Assembly: GCF_003957745.1 (NCBI RefSeq) | Contig: NZ_CP020373.1 | Span: forward strand, 1,178,001-1,242,000 | Reading direction: 5' to 3' | Length of the DNA stretch: 64,000 nucleotides | From: Shewanella khirikhana | Lineage (GTDB): Bacteria; Pseudomonadota; Gammaproteobacteria; Enterobacterales; Shewanellaceae | Shown here: one piece after another, positions 16,485 through 26,245 of the stretch | Position numbering within the stretch: the stretch's first letter is position 1 | Layout: each line of letters starts with the position of its first letter | The notes under the pieces: generated by a model | What the model saw: only the letters and a program-made list of their open reading frames with translations | Told to the model about the DNA's origin: nothing | Databases searched by the model: none | Program-made: the position numbers and the translations under genes

Positions 16485-19400
16485 TTATTTTGCCAGCCAG
16501 GGCAAGAAGCGATTTGCGCGCTTGTCTGCCATCCACAGGCCCTGGGCCGATCTGTGTCTTAACCGATACAGCGCCTGATAACACAGGGGCACCAGATACA
16601 GACTGGTCAGGGTGGAGAAGCTCAAACCACCTATGATGGCAATGGCCATGGGGTAGTAAGGTGGGCCACCGCCGCCAATCTGGGTGTCGCCCATGGCCAG
16701 CGGAACCAACCCCAGCACAGTGGTACCCACCGTCATCAGCACCGGCCGCAGACGGGTGACACACACCGCGTGTATGGTCGCTGACAGTTCATCCAACTCA
16801 GGCGTCATCTGGTTGATTTGGTCAACCAACACAATGCCGTTGTTCACCACAATCCCCATCAAAATCAATATGCCAATCATGGCCATAATGCCGTTGGGTG
16901 TGCCGGTAAGCCACAGGGCCCAGAACACCCCTGTGATGGAGAACAGGATGGAGGTAATGATGGCGGAAGGCAGCAACAGCGACTCGAACAGCGCCGCCAT
17001 CACGATATAAATCATCGCGACCGCCAGCAGCATGTTCACTACCATCAATTGCTGATCTTCGTCCTGACGCTCGAAACCACCGCGCAGCGAATAGGCATAA
17101 CCGTGGGGGAAGTTCATATGGCTCATGGCCTGATTGATCTTCTCCTGTGCCTCTTCGGTGGTGATGCCTTCGAGATTGGCGCCAATCGACAGCGAGGTCT
17201 TGCGGTTATAGTGGCGGATGGTATCGAAGCGCGGCACGATTTCCACTTCGGCCAGGCTTGAGAGGCTGTAGACCTGCTCGCCAATTCGCAGCACCGGCAG
17301 CTGTTTCAGGCGCTCAAGCGACTGCTGCCAGGATTTGTCGTAGGCAAGCTCGATGCGGATTTCACCACTGGGATCGTGACGAAAACTTCTGAGCATCTGA
17401 CCGCGCAGGGCGGTGGCAATGCTGCGGGCGATGTCACCGGCCTGGGTGCCCAGACGCGCTGCCATTTCACGGTTCACCTTGACCAGCACTTCCTGCTGGG
17501 CGCCGTTGACCTCAGAGTTCACATCTTCCAGCCCTTCGATGGCGGAGATCATGGGGATCACTTCTTCGCTCAGGCGGATCAGCTCAGTGGTTGAACGGCC
17601 GGTGAGGGTAATGCGAATGCCCTGACGGTCGTTGCTCCAGCCAAATTGTGGCTTGGCGATTGAGAACTTGGGGAAGCCTTCGCGCATGGTCTTTTTCAGC
17701 GCTTCCAAATCGAACTCGGCGCCTTTTTTGAACAGCACTGTGGAGCTTGCCCGTTCGGGGTTGTAGTAGCTGTAAACCGAATCGATAAAGAACTCTTCCT
17801 GATGGGCGTACAGGTAGGCTTCCATTTCGGACACCACAGCTTCGGTTACCCCCAGGGAGTGACGGCCTTCAATCTGGTAGTTGATAAACACCCGCTGCTT
17901 GTTGGAGCCGTCTTCCTGATCCTGCTTCACCATGCTGATGGGCAGGGCGGTAGAGGCCAGCATCAGCAGCGCAATGGCGGTGCTCCACTTGGGATGATGC
18001 AGCACCCAGCCAAGAGACTTCTCATAAAAGCGTTGCACCGCAGACTTGTTGAGTTTGTCCTCGTGATGAATATGCACATGGGTCAGCATCAGTGGGATCA
18101 GGGTTTTGGCAACCAGCAGCGATGCACCCAGCGAGATACAGATGGCAATGGCCACGTGCTCAAGGAAGATGGTGAGCTGTACCTTGGCACCAAAAATATT
18201 GGGGAAGAACACAATGGCGGTGGTCAGGGTTCCGGCCAGCACCGCCAGCGCGACTTTGTCGACCCCGGCCAGTACGGCCTTGTCTTTGGTTTCATGCTGC
18301 TCTTTTTGCTTCTCCTGCAATACGCTCTCGGTCACCACCACGGCGTTGTCAATCAGCATACCCACGGCCAGCAGCAGCCCCATCATCGACAGAATGTTGA
18401 GGCTGTAACCGAGGAAGTACATGGCTGCCAGCGTCATGCAAATGGAGATGGGCACAGACGAGACCACAATCAGCGTCATGCCGATGTTGCGCAGGAACAG
18501 GTAGAGCACCGCAAAGGAGAGCAGGGCACCAATCAGACCAGCCATCATCAGATCCCACAGCGAGGACTTAACGCCTTCGGCCTGATCTTCCATGATAAAA
18601 AGCTTAATGCCGCTAAACTGCTTGTCGGCTTTCACCTCTTCAATCACCCGCATCACCCGGCTGGAGACCTCCACCAGGTTGGCACCGGATTCTTTAAAGA
18701 CGTCCAGACCCACTGCATAGCGCTGATCCAGATGGCGCCCCTCGATACGCTCGGGCAGTTCGTACTGCACTGTGGCAATATCACCCAGACGCAGGCCGCG
18801 CTTGAGCACTATGGCCTCAATTTCTTCCAGCGAGCGGAATTCGCCCTTGGGTGACACCTGATATACAGAGCCTTGCTGACGCAGCACTCCACCGGTAAGC
18901 ACGAAGTTTTCGGCCTGCAGACGGCGATTGAGCTCGGCGGCAGAAATGCCCGAGGCGGACAGCCTGTCGGCATCGACACGGATACTTATCTGCTTTTGCT
19001 CAACCCCGTACAGGGTTACCTGAGATACGCCATCAACCCGCTCAAGCGGCTGACGCAGCTGCTTTTCCAGCAGATCGTAAGCACCGGAAAGCTCGCGGTC
19101 GCTGGAAATACGCAGGTTGAAAATCGGCATGTCAGAGGTGGAGAACTGCTGAATAAACACCCGCTCCACATCCTTGGGCAGCAGGTGGCGCACCGCGTCC
19201 ACCTTTTCACGGGCTTCCAGACTCTTGGTGGCGACGTTCTCGCCCCACTTCATATCCAGGCTGATAAAGGCGCCATCCTGGCTCGATTCAGAGGTCATCT
19301 CCTCGATGCCACTCATGGTGGCGAGTGACTCTTCCAGTACCCGGGTGATGTCTCTTTCCACTTCGGCAGGAGTGGAGCCCTTGTAGGGCACCTGCACCAT

Positions 19401-19535
19401 GATTTGGGGAATGTCGATGCCGGGGAACAGCTCCAGCGGCAGCAGGCGGCTGGAGGCCATACCGAACAGCAGTATGGCCACAAACGCCATGACCGTGGTG
19501 ACAGGGCGGCGCACCGCCAGTTTAGTGATTGTCAT
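16485..19535 (-). CDS. RND efflux permease, second subunit
   Basis: This 1016-residue inner-membrane RND pump protein has the usual twelve helices and two large periplasmic loops. The N-terminus is typical (KLAVRRPVTTVMAFVAILLF). The TM4 proton-relay segment reads VGMLIDNAVVV, with one Asp followed by Asn instead of the Asp-Asp pair of AcrB. The C-terminal half repeats the fold (MIYIVMAALFESLLLPSAII). Its start overlaps the stop of the other permease gene by 1 base, so it is the third gene of an operon MFP-RND-RND. Two different permeases with one adaptor resembles MdtABC-type pumps that work as hetero-trimers. The substrate is unknown. Confidence 0.9.
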   Translation of the reverse strand: MTITKLAVRRPVTTVMAFVAILLFGMASSRLLPLELFPGIDIPQIMVQVPYKGSTPAEVERDITRVLEESLATMSGIEEMTSESSQDGAFISLDMKWGENVATKSLEAREKVDAVRHLLPKDVERVFIQQFSTSDMPIFNLRISSDRELSGAYDLLEKQLRQPLERVDGVSQVTLYGVEQKQISIRVDADRLSASGISAAELNRRLQAENFVLTGGVLRQQGSVYQVSPKGEFRSLEEIEAIVLKRGLRLGDIATVQYELPERIEGRHLDQRYAVGLDVFKESGANLVEVSSRVMRVIEEVKADKQFSGIKLFIMEDQAEGVKSSLWDLMMAGLIGALLSFAVLYLFLRNIGMTLIVVSSVPISICMTLAAMYFLGYSLNILSMMGLLLAVGMLIDNAVVVTESVLQEKQKEQHETKDKAVLAGVDKVALAVLAGTLTTAIVFFPNIFGAKVQLTIFLEHVAIAICISLGASLLVAKTLIPLMLTHVHIHHEDKLNKSAVQRFYEKSLGWVLHHPKWSTAIALLMLASTALPISMVKQDQEDGSNKQRVFINYQIEGRHSLGVTEAVVSEMEAYLYAHQEEFFIDSVYSYYNPERASSTVLFKKGAEFDLEALKKTMREGFPKFSIAKPQFGWSNDRQGIRITLTGRSTTELIRLSEEVIPMISAIEGLEDVNSEVNGAQQEVLVKVNREMAARLGTQAGDIARSIATALRGQMLRSFRHDPSGEIRIELAYDKSWQQSLERLKQLPVLRIGEQVYSLSSLAEVEIVPRFDTIRHYNRKTSLSIGANLEGITTEEAQEKINQAMSHMNFPHGYAYSLRGGFERQDEDQQLMVVNMLLAVAMIYIVMAALFESLLLPSAIITSILFSITGVFWALWLTGTPNGIMAMIGILILMGIVVNNGIVLVDQINQMTPELDELSATIHAVCVTRLRPVLMTVGTTVLGLVPLAMGDTQIGGGGPPYYPMAIAIIGGLSFSTLTSLYLVPLCYQALYRLRHRSAQGLWMADKRANRFLPWLAK

Positions 19536-22500
19536 CAGGCCATATCTCCATCCAGTGGCGCTTTGGGCACAAAGGCTTTTCTGTCAAACAGCGCATAGAG
19601 CACAGGAATAAGCACCAGTGTCAGCAGGGTCGACAGCGCCAGACCGAAAATCACCGTGATAGCCATGGGCGCACGTACTTCACTGCCATCGCCAAGGCCC
19701 ATGGCCATTGGCAACAGGCCAAGCACTGTGGTCAGGGTAGTCATCATAATGGGGCGCAAACGTGATTTGGCCGCCTCGGTAATGGCATCCAGCTTGTCCA
19801 TGCCTTCTTCCCGCAGCTGATTAATGCGGTCAATCAGCACGATGGCGTTGTTCACCACAATCCCCGCCAACATGATAAGGCCGATAAACACCACCACAGA
19901 CACATGGGTGCCGGTGAGATACAGGCCAAACACGCTGCCGCTGACTGCCATGGGCACGGCGAACAGGATAAGCAGCGGATGCAGGAAGGACTCAAACTGA
20001 CTGGCCATCACCAGATACACCAGGAATACCGCGAGGATGAGTGCAATCTTCAGCGACTGGAACGAATGCTCCATCTCTTCATTCTGACCGCCAAATTCCG
20101 CCTGCACCGAGGCGGGCAGTTGCTGGCTGGCAAGAATGCTGCGGGCTTCGGTGACAGCTTCAGCCAAATCGCCGTAGGCGAGGTTGGCAGACACAATCGC
20201 CACCCGTTGCTGGCTGATGCGGTTAATGGCCGAGGGGCCAAGCTCCAGGGTCACTTCCGCCACCGCTGACAGCGGGATAGGCGTGGTCGCATCGGGGTTG
20301 ATAATCATATTGGCGATATCACTGACCTGATCGCGCTCCTCTTCTTCGGCACGCACCAGAATATCGATTTTACGGTCGCGCAGGCTGTACTTGCTCGCCA
20401 CAGTGCCGCCGATGCGCTGGGCGATACGGTTGGCTACTGTGGGCGCATCCAGACCGAGGGCAGCCAGACGGTTGGTGTCGAAGTGAATGGCAAGCTCCGG
20501 CTGGCCGTCACGCAGGCTGGTGTTGATATCGGTAAAGCGATCAGACTCGCTCAGCGCACGCACCAGGGTATCGGCGCTTTGCTTGAGCAGGCCAAGTTCG
20601 TAGCCGCGCAGTTCGATTTCAAGTGGGGTGCGGAAGCTGAAGAGTTCAGGGAACTTAAGCTTGGCTTCCAGCTCTGGAATGCGCTGAATTTGACTGCGCA
20701 GTCTGTCGCTGACCACCTCAAAGGCGCCATGATCCTTAAGCACCACCTGCAAACGGCCCCAGTTCTCACCGCCGCGGCTTACATCCGACGTCATCAGGCC
20801 GCCACTGCCAGCCTGGCTGTAGGCGTGTTTGACTTCCGGCATGTCCTTGATGGCGTGGGCCAGATACTGCAGCACCCGGTCAGTCTCGCTCACTTCGGTG
20901 CCGGGAGGCAGCAGCACTTCCACGTAAAACTCGCCCTGATCCATGTTGGGGATAAGCTCCATGCCAAGGCGTGGCAGCAGCAAACCGGCACTGGCGGTCA
21001 CGCCAAGGGCCACCACCAAGGTCAGCACCCGTGCCTTAAGGGCGCCAGCCAACAGCGGGTGATAAATGGCCTCCAGCGCGCGGTAACCCAGGTTAAACAG
21101 TGACGACAGTGGCCGCATCACCAGGCCAGCAAGCCAGGACAGCAAACGGGTCAGCATCAGCGCCAGGGTCAGCAGCATGGCCGGTACCCACTTGAACAGC
21201 AGAACAAACGGGAAACTGAACACAGTGGCACTGTAATGCTTGAGCTTACCCATTTTGCCTTCGGGCTTGGCTTTGGGCGTTTTATCCAAAAACGGTGGCA
21301 GGGCTTTAAAGCCTTCGCGGGATGCCAGCATGGGAATGGAGGTCAGAGCAACCAGCAGTGACGCCAGCAGGGCAAAGGTTACTGTCAGTGCCTGATCTGA
21401 GAAGAGGGCGCCGGCAATGCCGTCTACAAACACCAGCGGCACAAACACCGCCAGCGTGGTAAGGGTAGAGGCAAAAATGGCGCCACTGACTTCCTTGGTA
21501 CCCTTAATGGCCGCATCCATCCGGTTCAGGCCCTGCTTGCGATAACGGTCGATGTTTTCAAGCACCACGATGGCGTTATCCACCAACAGGCCCACCGCCA
21601 GCGCAATACCGCCCAGCGACATGATGTTGAGGCTGATATCCGCAAAATACATCATGTTAAAGGTGGCTATCACCGAAAACGGAATGGATATAGAGATAAT
21701 CAGGGTAGGTATGATGTCGCGCAGGAACAGGTAAATCACCAGCATTGCCAGCACAGAGCCTATCAGCGCGGCGGAGGTGACTTCACTCACGGCGCTTTCG
21801 ATAAACTCAGACTGGTCATAGATGATTTCCATCTTCGCCAGCGGCTCCTTGCCGTTGATGCGCGCTATGTCCTGCTTCAGCTTTTTCGCCACGGTCACAG
21901 TGTTGGCATCGCCTTCTTTGTAGATGGCAAGCTCGATAGACTCGCGATCGCCAATGCGGGTGATGTCGCTGCGCTCTTTGTGGCCGTCGATAATGGTAGC
22001 CACTTCAAACAGCCGCACCAGGCTTTGACCATTTTTGTACACTACCACCTGTCCCAGCTCCTCGAGGGAGTTGAACTGGTTAAGGGTGCGAACCAGATAC
22101 TCTTTATCGCCCTGAACCACTTTACCGGCCGACACGTTCAGGTTTTCGGCGGCGATCCGGCTGCGAATTTGCTCGGCGCTCAGATCAAGCTGGGCCAGAC
22201 GTTCCTGATTGAGCAGGATTTGCACTTCCTGCTCCAGACCGCCGGACAGGCGTACGGCAGCAACGCCGGGCAGACCTTCGAGCTGACGCTTGAGCTCTTC
22301 ATCGGCGTAGGTACGCAGCTGTTTCAGATCATCGCCACTGGCATTCTCCAGCGACAGGGCAACGCGCATGATGGGGTCGAGGTTGGGATTAAAGCGCAGC
22401 AGCAGTGGCTTTTGCACGTCCAATGGCAGCGCTATGATATCGAGCTTTTCGCGCACCTCCAGGCTTGCCATGTCCATATCGGTTCCCCATTCAAATTCGA

Positions 22501-22777
22501 GGATGACATCGGACATGCCGGAGCGGGACACTGAGCTGATTTTACGCAGGCCTTTTACCACACCCACAGACTCTTCGATGGGTTTGGACACCAGCTGCTC
22601 TACTTCAACCGGCGCGGCGCCGTCGTAGAGGGTGCGGATTGTGACGGTGGGGTAGCTTAAGTCCGGCAGCAGCATCACTGCCAGACGGGAAAAGCCAACC
22701 ATTCCGAAGAGGATCACCGCCAGCATAAACATCCACACGGTGACCGGCCGTTTTACGGAAGTCGTGATCACAGACAT
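19535..22777 (-). CDS. RND efflux permease, first subunit
   Basis: This 1080-residue RND permease is about 60 residues longer than its partner. The N-terminus TTSVKRPVTVWMFMLAVILF and the TM4 motif VGLLVDNAIVV are typical, again with Asp-Asn. The extra length lies in the middle (about residues 480-590), where additional hydrophobic stretches (FPFVLLFKWVPAMLLTLALM) precede the second half beginning at LEAIYHPLLAGALKARVLTL. It lies between the adaptor gene (12 bases upstream) and the second permease. No TolC-like outer-membrane gene is nearby, so the pump must borrow one. Confidence 0.9.
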   Translation of the reverse strand: MSVITTSVKRPVTVWMFMLAVILFGMVGFSRLAVMLLPDLSYPTVTIRTLYDGAAPVEVEQLVSKPIEESVGVVKGLRKISSVSRSGMSDVILEFEWGTDMDMASLEVREKLDIIALPLDVQKPLLLRFNPNLDPIMRVALSLENASGDDLKQLRTYADEELKRQLEGLPGVAAVRLSGGLEQEVQILLNQERLAQLDLSAEQIRSRIAAENLNVSAGKVVQGDKEYLVRTLNQFNSLEELGQVVVYKNGQSLVRLFEVATIIDGHKERSDITRIGDRESIELAIYKEGDANTVTVAKKLKQDIARINGKEPLAKMEIIYDQSEFIESAVSEVTSAALIGSVLAMLVIYLFLRDIIPTLIISISIPFSVIATFNMMYFADISLNIMSLGGIALAVGLLVDNAIVVLENIDRYRKQGLNRMDAAIKGTKEVSGAIFASTLTTLAVFVPLVFVDGIAGALFSDQALTVTFALLASLLVALTSIPMLASREGFKALPPFLDKTPKAKPEGKMGKLKHYSATVFSFPFVLLFKWVPAMLLTLALMLTRLLSWLAGLVMRPLSSLFNLGYRALEAIYHPLLAGALKARVLTLVVALGVTASAGLLLPRLGMELIPNMDQGEFYVEVLLPPGTEVSETDRVLQYLAHAIKDMPEVKHAYSQAGSGGLMTSDVSRGGENWGRLQVVLKDHGAFEVVSDRLRSQIQRIPELEAKLKFPELFSFRTPLEIELRGYELGLLKQSADTLVRALSESDRFTDINTSLRDGQPELAIHFDTNRLAALGLDAPTVANRIAQRIGGTVASKYSLRDRKIDILVRAEEEERDQVSDIANMIINPDATTPIPLSAVAEVTLELGPSAINRISQQRVAIVSANLAYGDLAEAVTEARSILASQQLPASVQAEFGGQNEEMEHSFQSLKIALILAVFLVYLVMASQFESFLHPLLILFAVPMAVSGSVFGLYLTGTHVSVVVFIGLIMLAGIVVNNAIVLIDRINQLREEGMDKLDAITEAAKSRLRPIMMTTLTTVLGLLPMAMGLGDGSEVRAPMAITVIFGLALSTLLTLVLIPVLYALFDRKAFVPKAPLDGDMA

Positions 22778-22789
22778 GGGATGGGCTCC

Positions 22790-23854
22790 TTATTTTTTGG
22801 CCGAAGCCACATCCAGTGGGGTGATAACTTCAACCAGCGATTGGTCCTTGAGGTTCTGCTGGCCCCGGATCACCAATTGCTCGCCGGGCTTGAGACCCGC
22901 AGTTACTTCCACCATGCTGCCTTCGCGGTAGCCCAGTTGTACTTCACGGCGTTCGGCCGTGGTGTCGTTAATCACATAGAGGGTTTGCTTGTTATCCTGA
23001 TTGATAATGGCGTTGTAGGGTACGGCAATCACGTCTTCGTGGGTGTCGTACTTAAGCTCAACCCGGGTAAACATACCGGCTTTGAGGCTGCCATGCTGGT
23101 TGGGCACCTTGAGGGTGACTTTAAAGGTACCGCTCTGGGCATCCACCACCGGGCTGATGCGCAGCACTTCGGCATTCACGGCCTGGTTTTTCTGACCACT
23201 GGCGTAAACATCGGCGTGTTGACCGAGGCGCAAACTGGTGAGCTGCTGCTCAGGCAGGTGCACTATGCCGTGCAGCTCGTCCTGATTCACCACGTAAAAC
23301 AGCTCTTCGAATTCCTTGGCCATATTGCCAGCCTTAACGTTACGCTTGGCAACAATGCCGTCAACCGGCGACACTATGCGGCTTTCCTTCACCTGCAGCT
23401 GGGCCAGATCGCGACGGGCGATGGCGGCCTGCAGGTTGTATTCAAGTTTGGCGATGGAGTCGGCGCTGACGAACTCCTTGTTTTTCATTTTCTTCACCCG
23501 CTGCAGCTCTTGCTCAATGATGAGCACTTCGGCTTCGGAACGGTCGAGATCGTATTGCTGACGCTTGGCGTCAATCACCGCCAGCAGTTGGCCCTTCTTC
23601 ACCCGGTCGCCTTCTTCCACATGAATGGCTTCAATCAGTCCGGCGATGCGGGTCACCACGTGGGCTTCAACCGGAGCTTCAAGGGTGGCGGTGGTGGAAT
23701 AAAATGAGGAAACATTCCCCTGCATCACCAACTGGGTTTCGACAGGTATTGCGTACTTTTCTTCTTCCTTTTTGACTTCTTCCTGGCCGCAGGCGGCGAG
23801 CATACCGATAAAGAGCAGGGGCAGGGCGAGTTTGAATGTTTTACGGGCTTCCAT
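22790..23854 (-). CDS. RND periplasmic adaptor (membrane fusion protein), lipoprotein
   Basis: This 354-residue HlyD/AcrA-type adaptor has a lipoprotein signal with the lipobox LAACG (Cys about 22), a lipoyl-like domain (VEAHVVTRIAGLIEAIHVEE, then GDRVKKGQLLAVIDAKRQQY), a coiled hairpin of about 60 residues and the second lipoyl half RIVSPVDGIVAKRNVKAG. The ATG at 23854 is chosen over one 18 codons upstream because AGGTAG precedes it and the lipoprotein signal begins there. It is the first gene of the efflux operon and links the inner-membrane permeases to an outer-membrane channel. Confidence 0.92.
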   Translation of the reverse strand: MEARKTFKLALPLLFIGMLAACGQEEVKKEEEKYAIPVETQLVMQGNVSSFYSTTATLEAPVEAHVVTRIAGLIEAIHVEEGDRVKKGQLLAVIDAKRQQYDLDRSEAEVLIIEQELQRVKKMKNKEFVSADSIAKLEYNLQAAIARRDLAQLQVKESRIVSPVDGIVAKRNVKAGNMAKEFEELFYVVNQDELHGIVHLPEQQLTSLRLGQHADVYASGQKNQAVNAEVLRISPVVDAQSGTFKVTLKVPNQHGSLKAGMFTRVELKYDTHEDVIAVPYNAIINQDNKQTLYVINDTTAERREVQLGYREGSMVEVTAGLKPGEQLVIRGQQNLKDQSLVEVITPLDVASAKK

Positions 23855-24104
23855 TGTTCTACCTGTAGTGTTAACTGTGATGAGCGTATAAAGCAGTTTC
23901 CGTGCCAACGGTGAAAATCTTATTTAAAACAATAAAGTAGCTAAAATTTAGGGTTTTAAGTTACCGTTAAGCTTTGCTACAAAGGTGGCGAGAATGTTTA
24001 TCAAGTGGTGAGAAATACTAAAGCTTGTTAACAAGGTAAGTTCAAGGAAGGAATTGCAACAAAAGATGATGGGTTGGCGCTGGCGCCAAGGGGTAAGGCA
24101 AATA

Positions 24105-24130
24105 AAAAAGGCGCCCATGGGCGCCTTTTT
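24105..24130. terminator. Bidirectional terminator after gltA
   Basis: AAAAAGGCGCCC / GGGCGCCTTTTT, a 12-bp stem, sits between the 3' end of gltA and the upstream region of the efflux operon. The rest of the 297-base gap (23855-24151) is AT-rich near the efflux operon start and holds no gene. Confidence 0.88.
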
Positions 24131-24151
24131 CAGAACGGTTGCTGTTTGTTA

Positions 24152-25438
24152 TCAGCGCTTGTCCAGGCTGACATAATCGCGGCTGTGTTCGCCGGTGTAC
24201 AGCTGACGTGGACGGCTGATCTTGTGACCAGGCTGATCCAGCATTTCTTTCCAGTGAGAGATCCAGCCAACGGTACGGGCCAGAGCAAAGATCACGGTGA
24301 ACATGCTGGTTGGGATACCGATGGCCTTCATGATGATACCTGAGTAGAAGTCTACGTTCGGGTAGAGCTTCTTGGAGATAAAGTACTCATCATTCAGGGC
24401 GATACGCTCAAGCTCCATGGCAACGTCCAGCAAAGGATCGTTCACTTTAAGCTCGCTCAGTACCTCGTGGCAGGTTTCACGCATTACCTTGGCACGTGGG
24501 TCGAAGTTCTTGTACACGCGGTGACCGAAGCCCATCAGACGGAATGGATCATTCTTGTCTTTGGCGCGTTCAATGAACTCAGGAATGCGGTCAACAGTAC
24601 CGATTTCTTCCAGCATGCGCAGACAGGCTTCGTTGGCACCGCCGTGGGCAGGACCCCACAGAGACGCAATACCGGCTGCGATACAGGCGAATGGGTTGGC
24701 ACCGGAGGAGCCGGCCAGACGCACAGTAGAAGTAGAGGCATTCTGTTCGTGGTCAGCGTGCAGGATGAAGATACGATCCATAGCGCGCTCGATGATTGGG
24801 TTTACCTTGTACTCTTCGCAAGGTACGGCAAACATCATCGACAGGAAGTTACCGGCATAGCTTAAGTCATTGCGTGGGTACACGAATGGCTGGCCGATAG
24901 AATACTTGTAGCACATGGCTGCCAGTGTCGGCATCTTGGATACCAGACGATAGGCGGCGATTTCGCGGTGGCGGGCGTCGTTTACATCCAGGGAGTCCTG
25001 GTAGAAGGCAGACAGCGCGCCGGTCACGCCACACAGCATGGCCATTGGGTGTGCATCGCGGCGGAAACCGCGGAAGAAGAAGGCCAGCTGCTCGTGAACC
25101 ATGGTGTGGCTCTTCACTGTGTGGGCAAATTCTTCGTATTTAGCTTTGCTCGGCAGTTCGCCGTACAGCAGGGCGTAGCAGAGTTCCAGATAGTTGGACT
25201 CTACCGCCAGTTGCTCGATAGGATATCCGCGGTGCAGCAGGATACCTTTGTCGCCGTCGATATAGGTAATTGCTGATTCACAGGAAGCTGTTGCCAGAAA
25301 CCCCGGATCAAAGGTGAAATAGCCTTTACTGCCCAGCTTGCTGATGTCGATAACATCAAAACCTTCGCTTCCCTGTTTAACAGGCAGTTCAATCGAGTCG
25401 TTCCCTGGTAATTCCAATTTGGCTTTCAAATCAGCCAT
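24152..25438 (-). CDS. gltA: Citrate synthase (type II)
   Basis: This 428-residue hexameric-type citrate synthase condenses acetyl-CoA and oxaloacetate. Catalytic residues can be placed in LHADHEQNASTSTVRLAGSS (His), FGHRVYKNFDPRAKVM (His and Arg) and the Asp in PNVDFYSG. The N-terminal extension (LKLPGNDSIELPVKQG-like) is that of the NADH-sensitive gammaproteobacterial enzymes. AAGGAGA precedes the start. It is divergent from sdhCDAB over a 411-base control region. Confidence 0.97.
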   Translation of the reverse strand: MADLKAKLELPGNDSIELPVKQGSEGFDVIDISKLGSKGYFTFDPGFLATASCESAITYIDGDKGILLHRGYPIEQLAVESNYLELCYALLYGELPSKAKYEEFAHTVKSHTMVHEQLAFFFRGFRRDAHPMAMLCGVTGALSAFYQDSLDVNDARHREIAAYRLVSKMPTLAAMCYKYSIGQPFVYPRNDLSYAGNFLSMMFAVPCEEYKVNPIIERAMDRIFILHADHEQNASTSTVRLAGSSGANPFACIAAGIASLWGPAHGGANEACLRMLEEIGTVDRIPEFIERAKDKNDPFRLMGFGHRVYKNFDPRAKVMRETCHEVLSELKVNDPLLDVAMELERIALNDEYFISKKLYPNVDFYSGIIMKAIGIPTSMFTVIFALARTVGWISHWKEMLDQPGHKISRPRQLYTGEHSRDYVSLDKR

Positions 25439-25849
25439 ACCCCGTTCTCCTTACTTCATTCTTGTGGTGAGTGCGGCATGTCAAACGGCCACTACTTTAC
25501 AGGCAATCTGGATCACATTTCAATTTAAATAAGCGTTTAAATTCCTTAGACCATGGTATAGGTCTGACCAATTTCCCTGTCAAGACTAGTACTTACTCAA
25601 GAAAAAGGCCAAAAAAACTAAATTTGCATAATGTGACGTTTGTATTTGACTTTTGCGGCGAGTATACTTGCTGCGGCTCGAAAGGGCTGATTACAGAAGG
25701 CTTTAGGCACCTTTTCTCTGCATGAAAAAACGGCTGCTGACAAAGCGCTCTGTCGACTATACTTTTTTCTTTTGTGACGACTCGCGCCATGGCCCAAATC
25801 ATGGTTCAAAGTTTGACCAGAAGCGGTTCGCATAACAATAAAATGCTCA
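25439..25849. promoter_or_regulatory. Divergent control region gltA / sdhC (411 bases)
   Basis: No gene is seen here. It holds a perfect inverted repeat with 8-bp arms, AATTTAAA-N6-TTTAAATT (25522-25543); a 5-bp-arm repeat AGACC-N8-GGTCT (25548-25565); and GGTCTGACC (25561-25569), which resembles the core of FadR-type operators. Candidate -10 hexamers for sdhC are TATACT at 25663-25668 and 25758-25763. Which regulator binds is not shown. Confidence 0.6.
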
Positions 25850-26245
25850 ATGGAGCTGAGTGAGCAGAACGTGAAAAAGCAAAGACCTGTCCATTTAGAT
25901 CTGCAAACCATCCACTTTCCTGCAACAGCGAAAGTGTCCATTCTTCATCGCGTCTCCGGTGTGATCATGCTGTTCGCCATGGGTATCCTTATTTGGTTGC
26001 TCCATGCGTCACTGGCCTCTGCCGAGAGCTTCCAAGGCGTTCAGGCTCTGTTTGACAACTTCCTGGTGAAGTTCGTTATCTGGGGCATTCTGACAGCACT
26101 GGGTTACCACTTGCTGGGCGGCATCCGTCACCTGGTAATGGATACCGGCCGTTGGGAAGAATTGGGCTCTGGTAACGCGTCGGCCAAGGCTGTATTCGTG
26201 CTGGCGATTGCCTTTTCAATCATTGCGGGGATCTGGGTATGGTAA
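25850..26245 (+). CDS. sdhC: Succinate dehydrogenase cytochrome b556 subunit
   Basis: This 131-residue membrane anchor of complex II has three helices and the heme/quinone-side segment SILHRVSGVIMLF, with the heme His expected in GIRHLVMDTG. The N-terminal NVKKQRPVHLDLQTIHFP matches E. coli SdhC, including the Asn before Val, so translation probably starts at ATG 25850. A GTG at 25871 with a better-spaced GAG is the alternative. It is the first gene of the sdh-suc block and overlaps sdhD by 7 bases. Confidence 0.93.
   Translation: MELSEQNVKKQRPVHLDLQTIHFPATAKVSILHRVSGVIMLFAMGILIWLLHASLASAESFQGVQALFDNFLVKFVIWGILTALGYHLLGGIRHLVMDTGRWEELGSGNASAKAVFVLAIAFSIIAGIWVW

Noticed and set aside
17802..18854. 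350-codon plus-strand open frame opposite the RND permease gene
   Set aside because: It is a shadow of the GC-rich RND coding strand: rich in His and Gln with no domain, no ribosome site, and the opposite frame is a clear conserved permease.
25561..25569. GGTCTGACC called as a definite FadR site
   Set aside because: Only the 9-bp core matches and the outer bases are not a full match, so it is kept as a candidate palindrome only.
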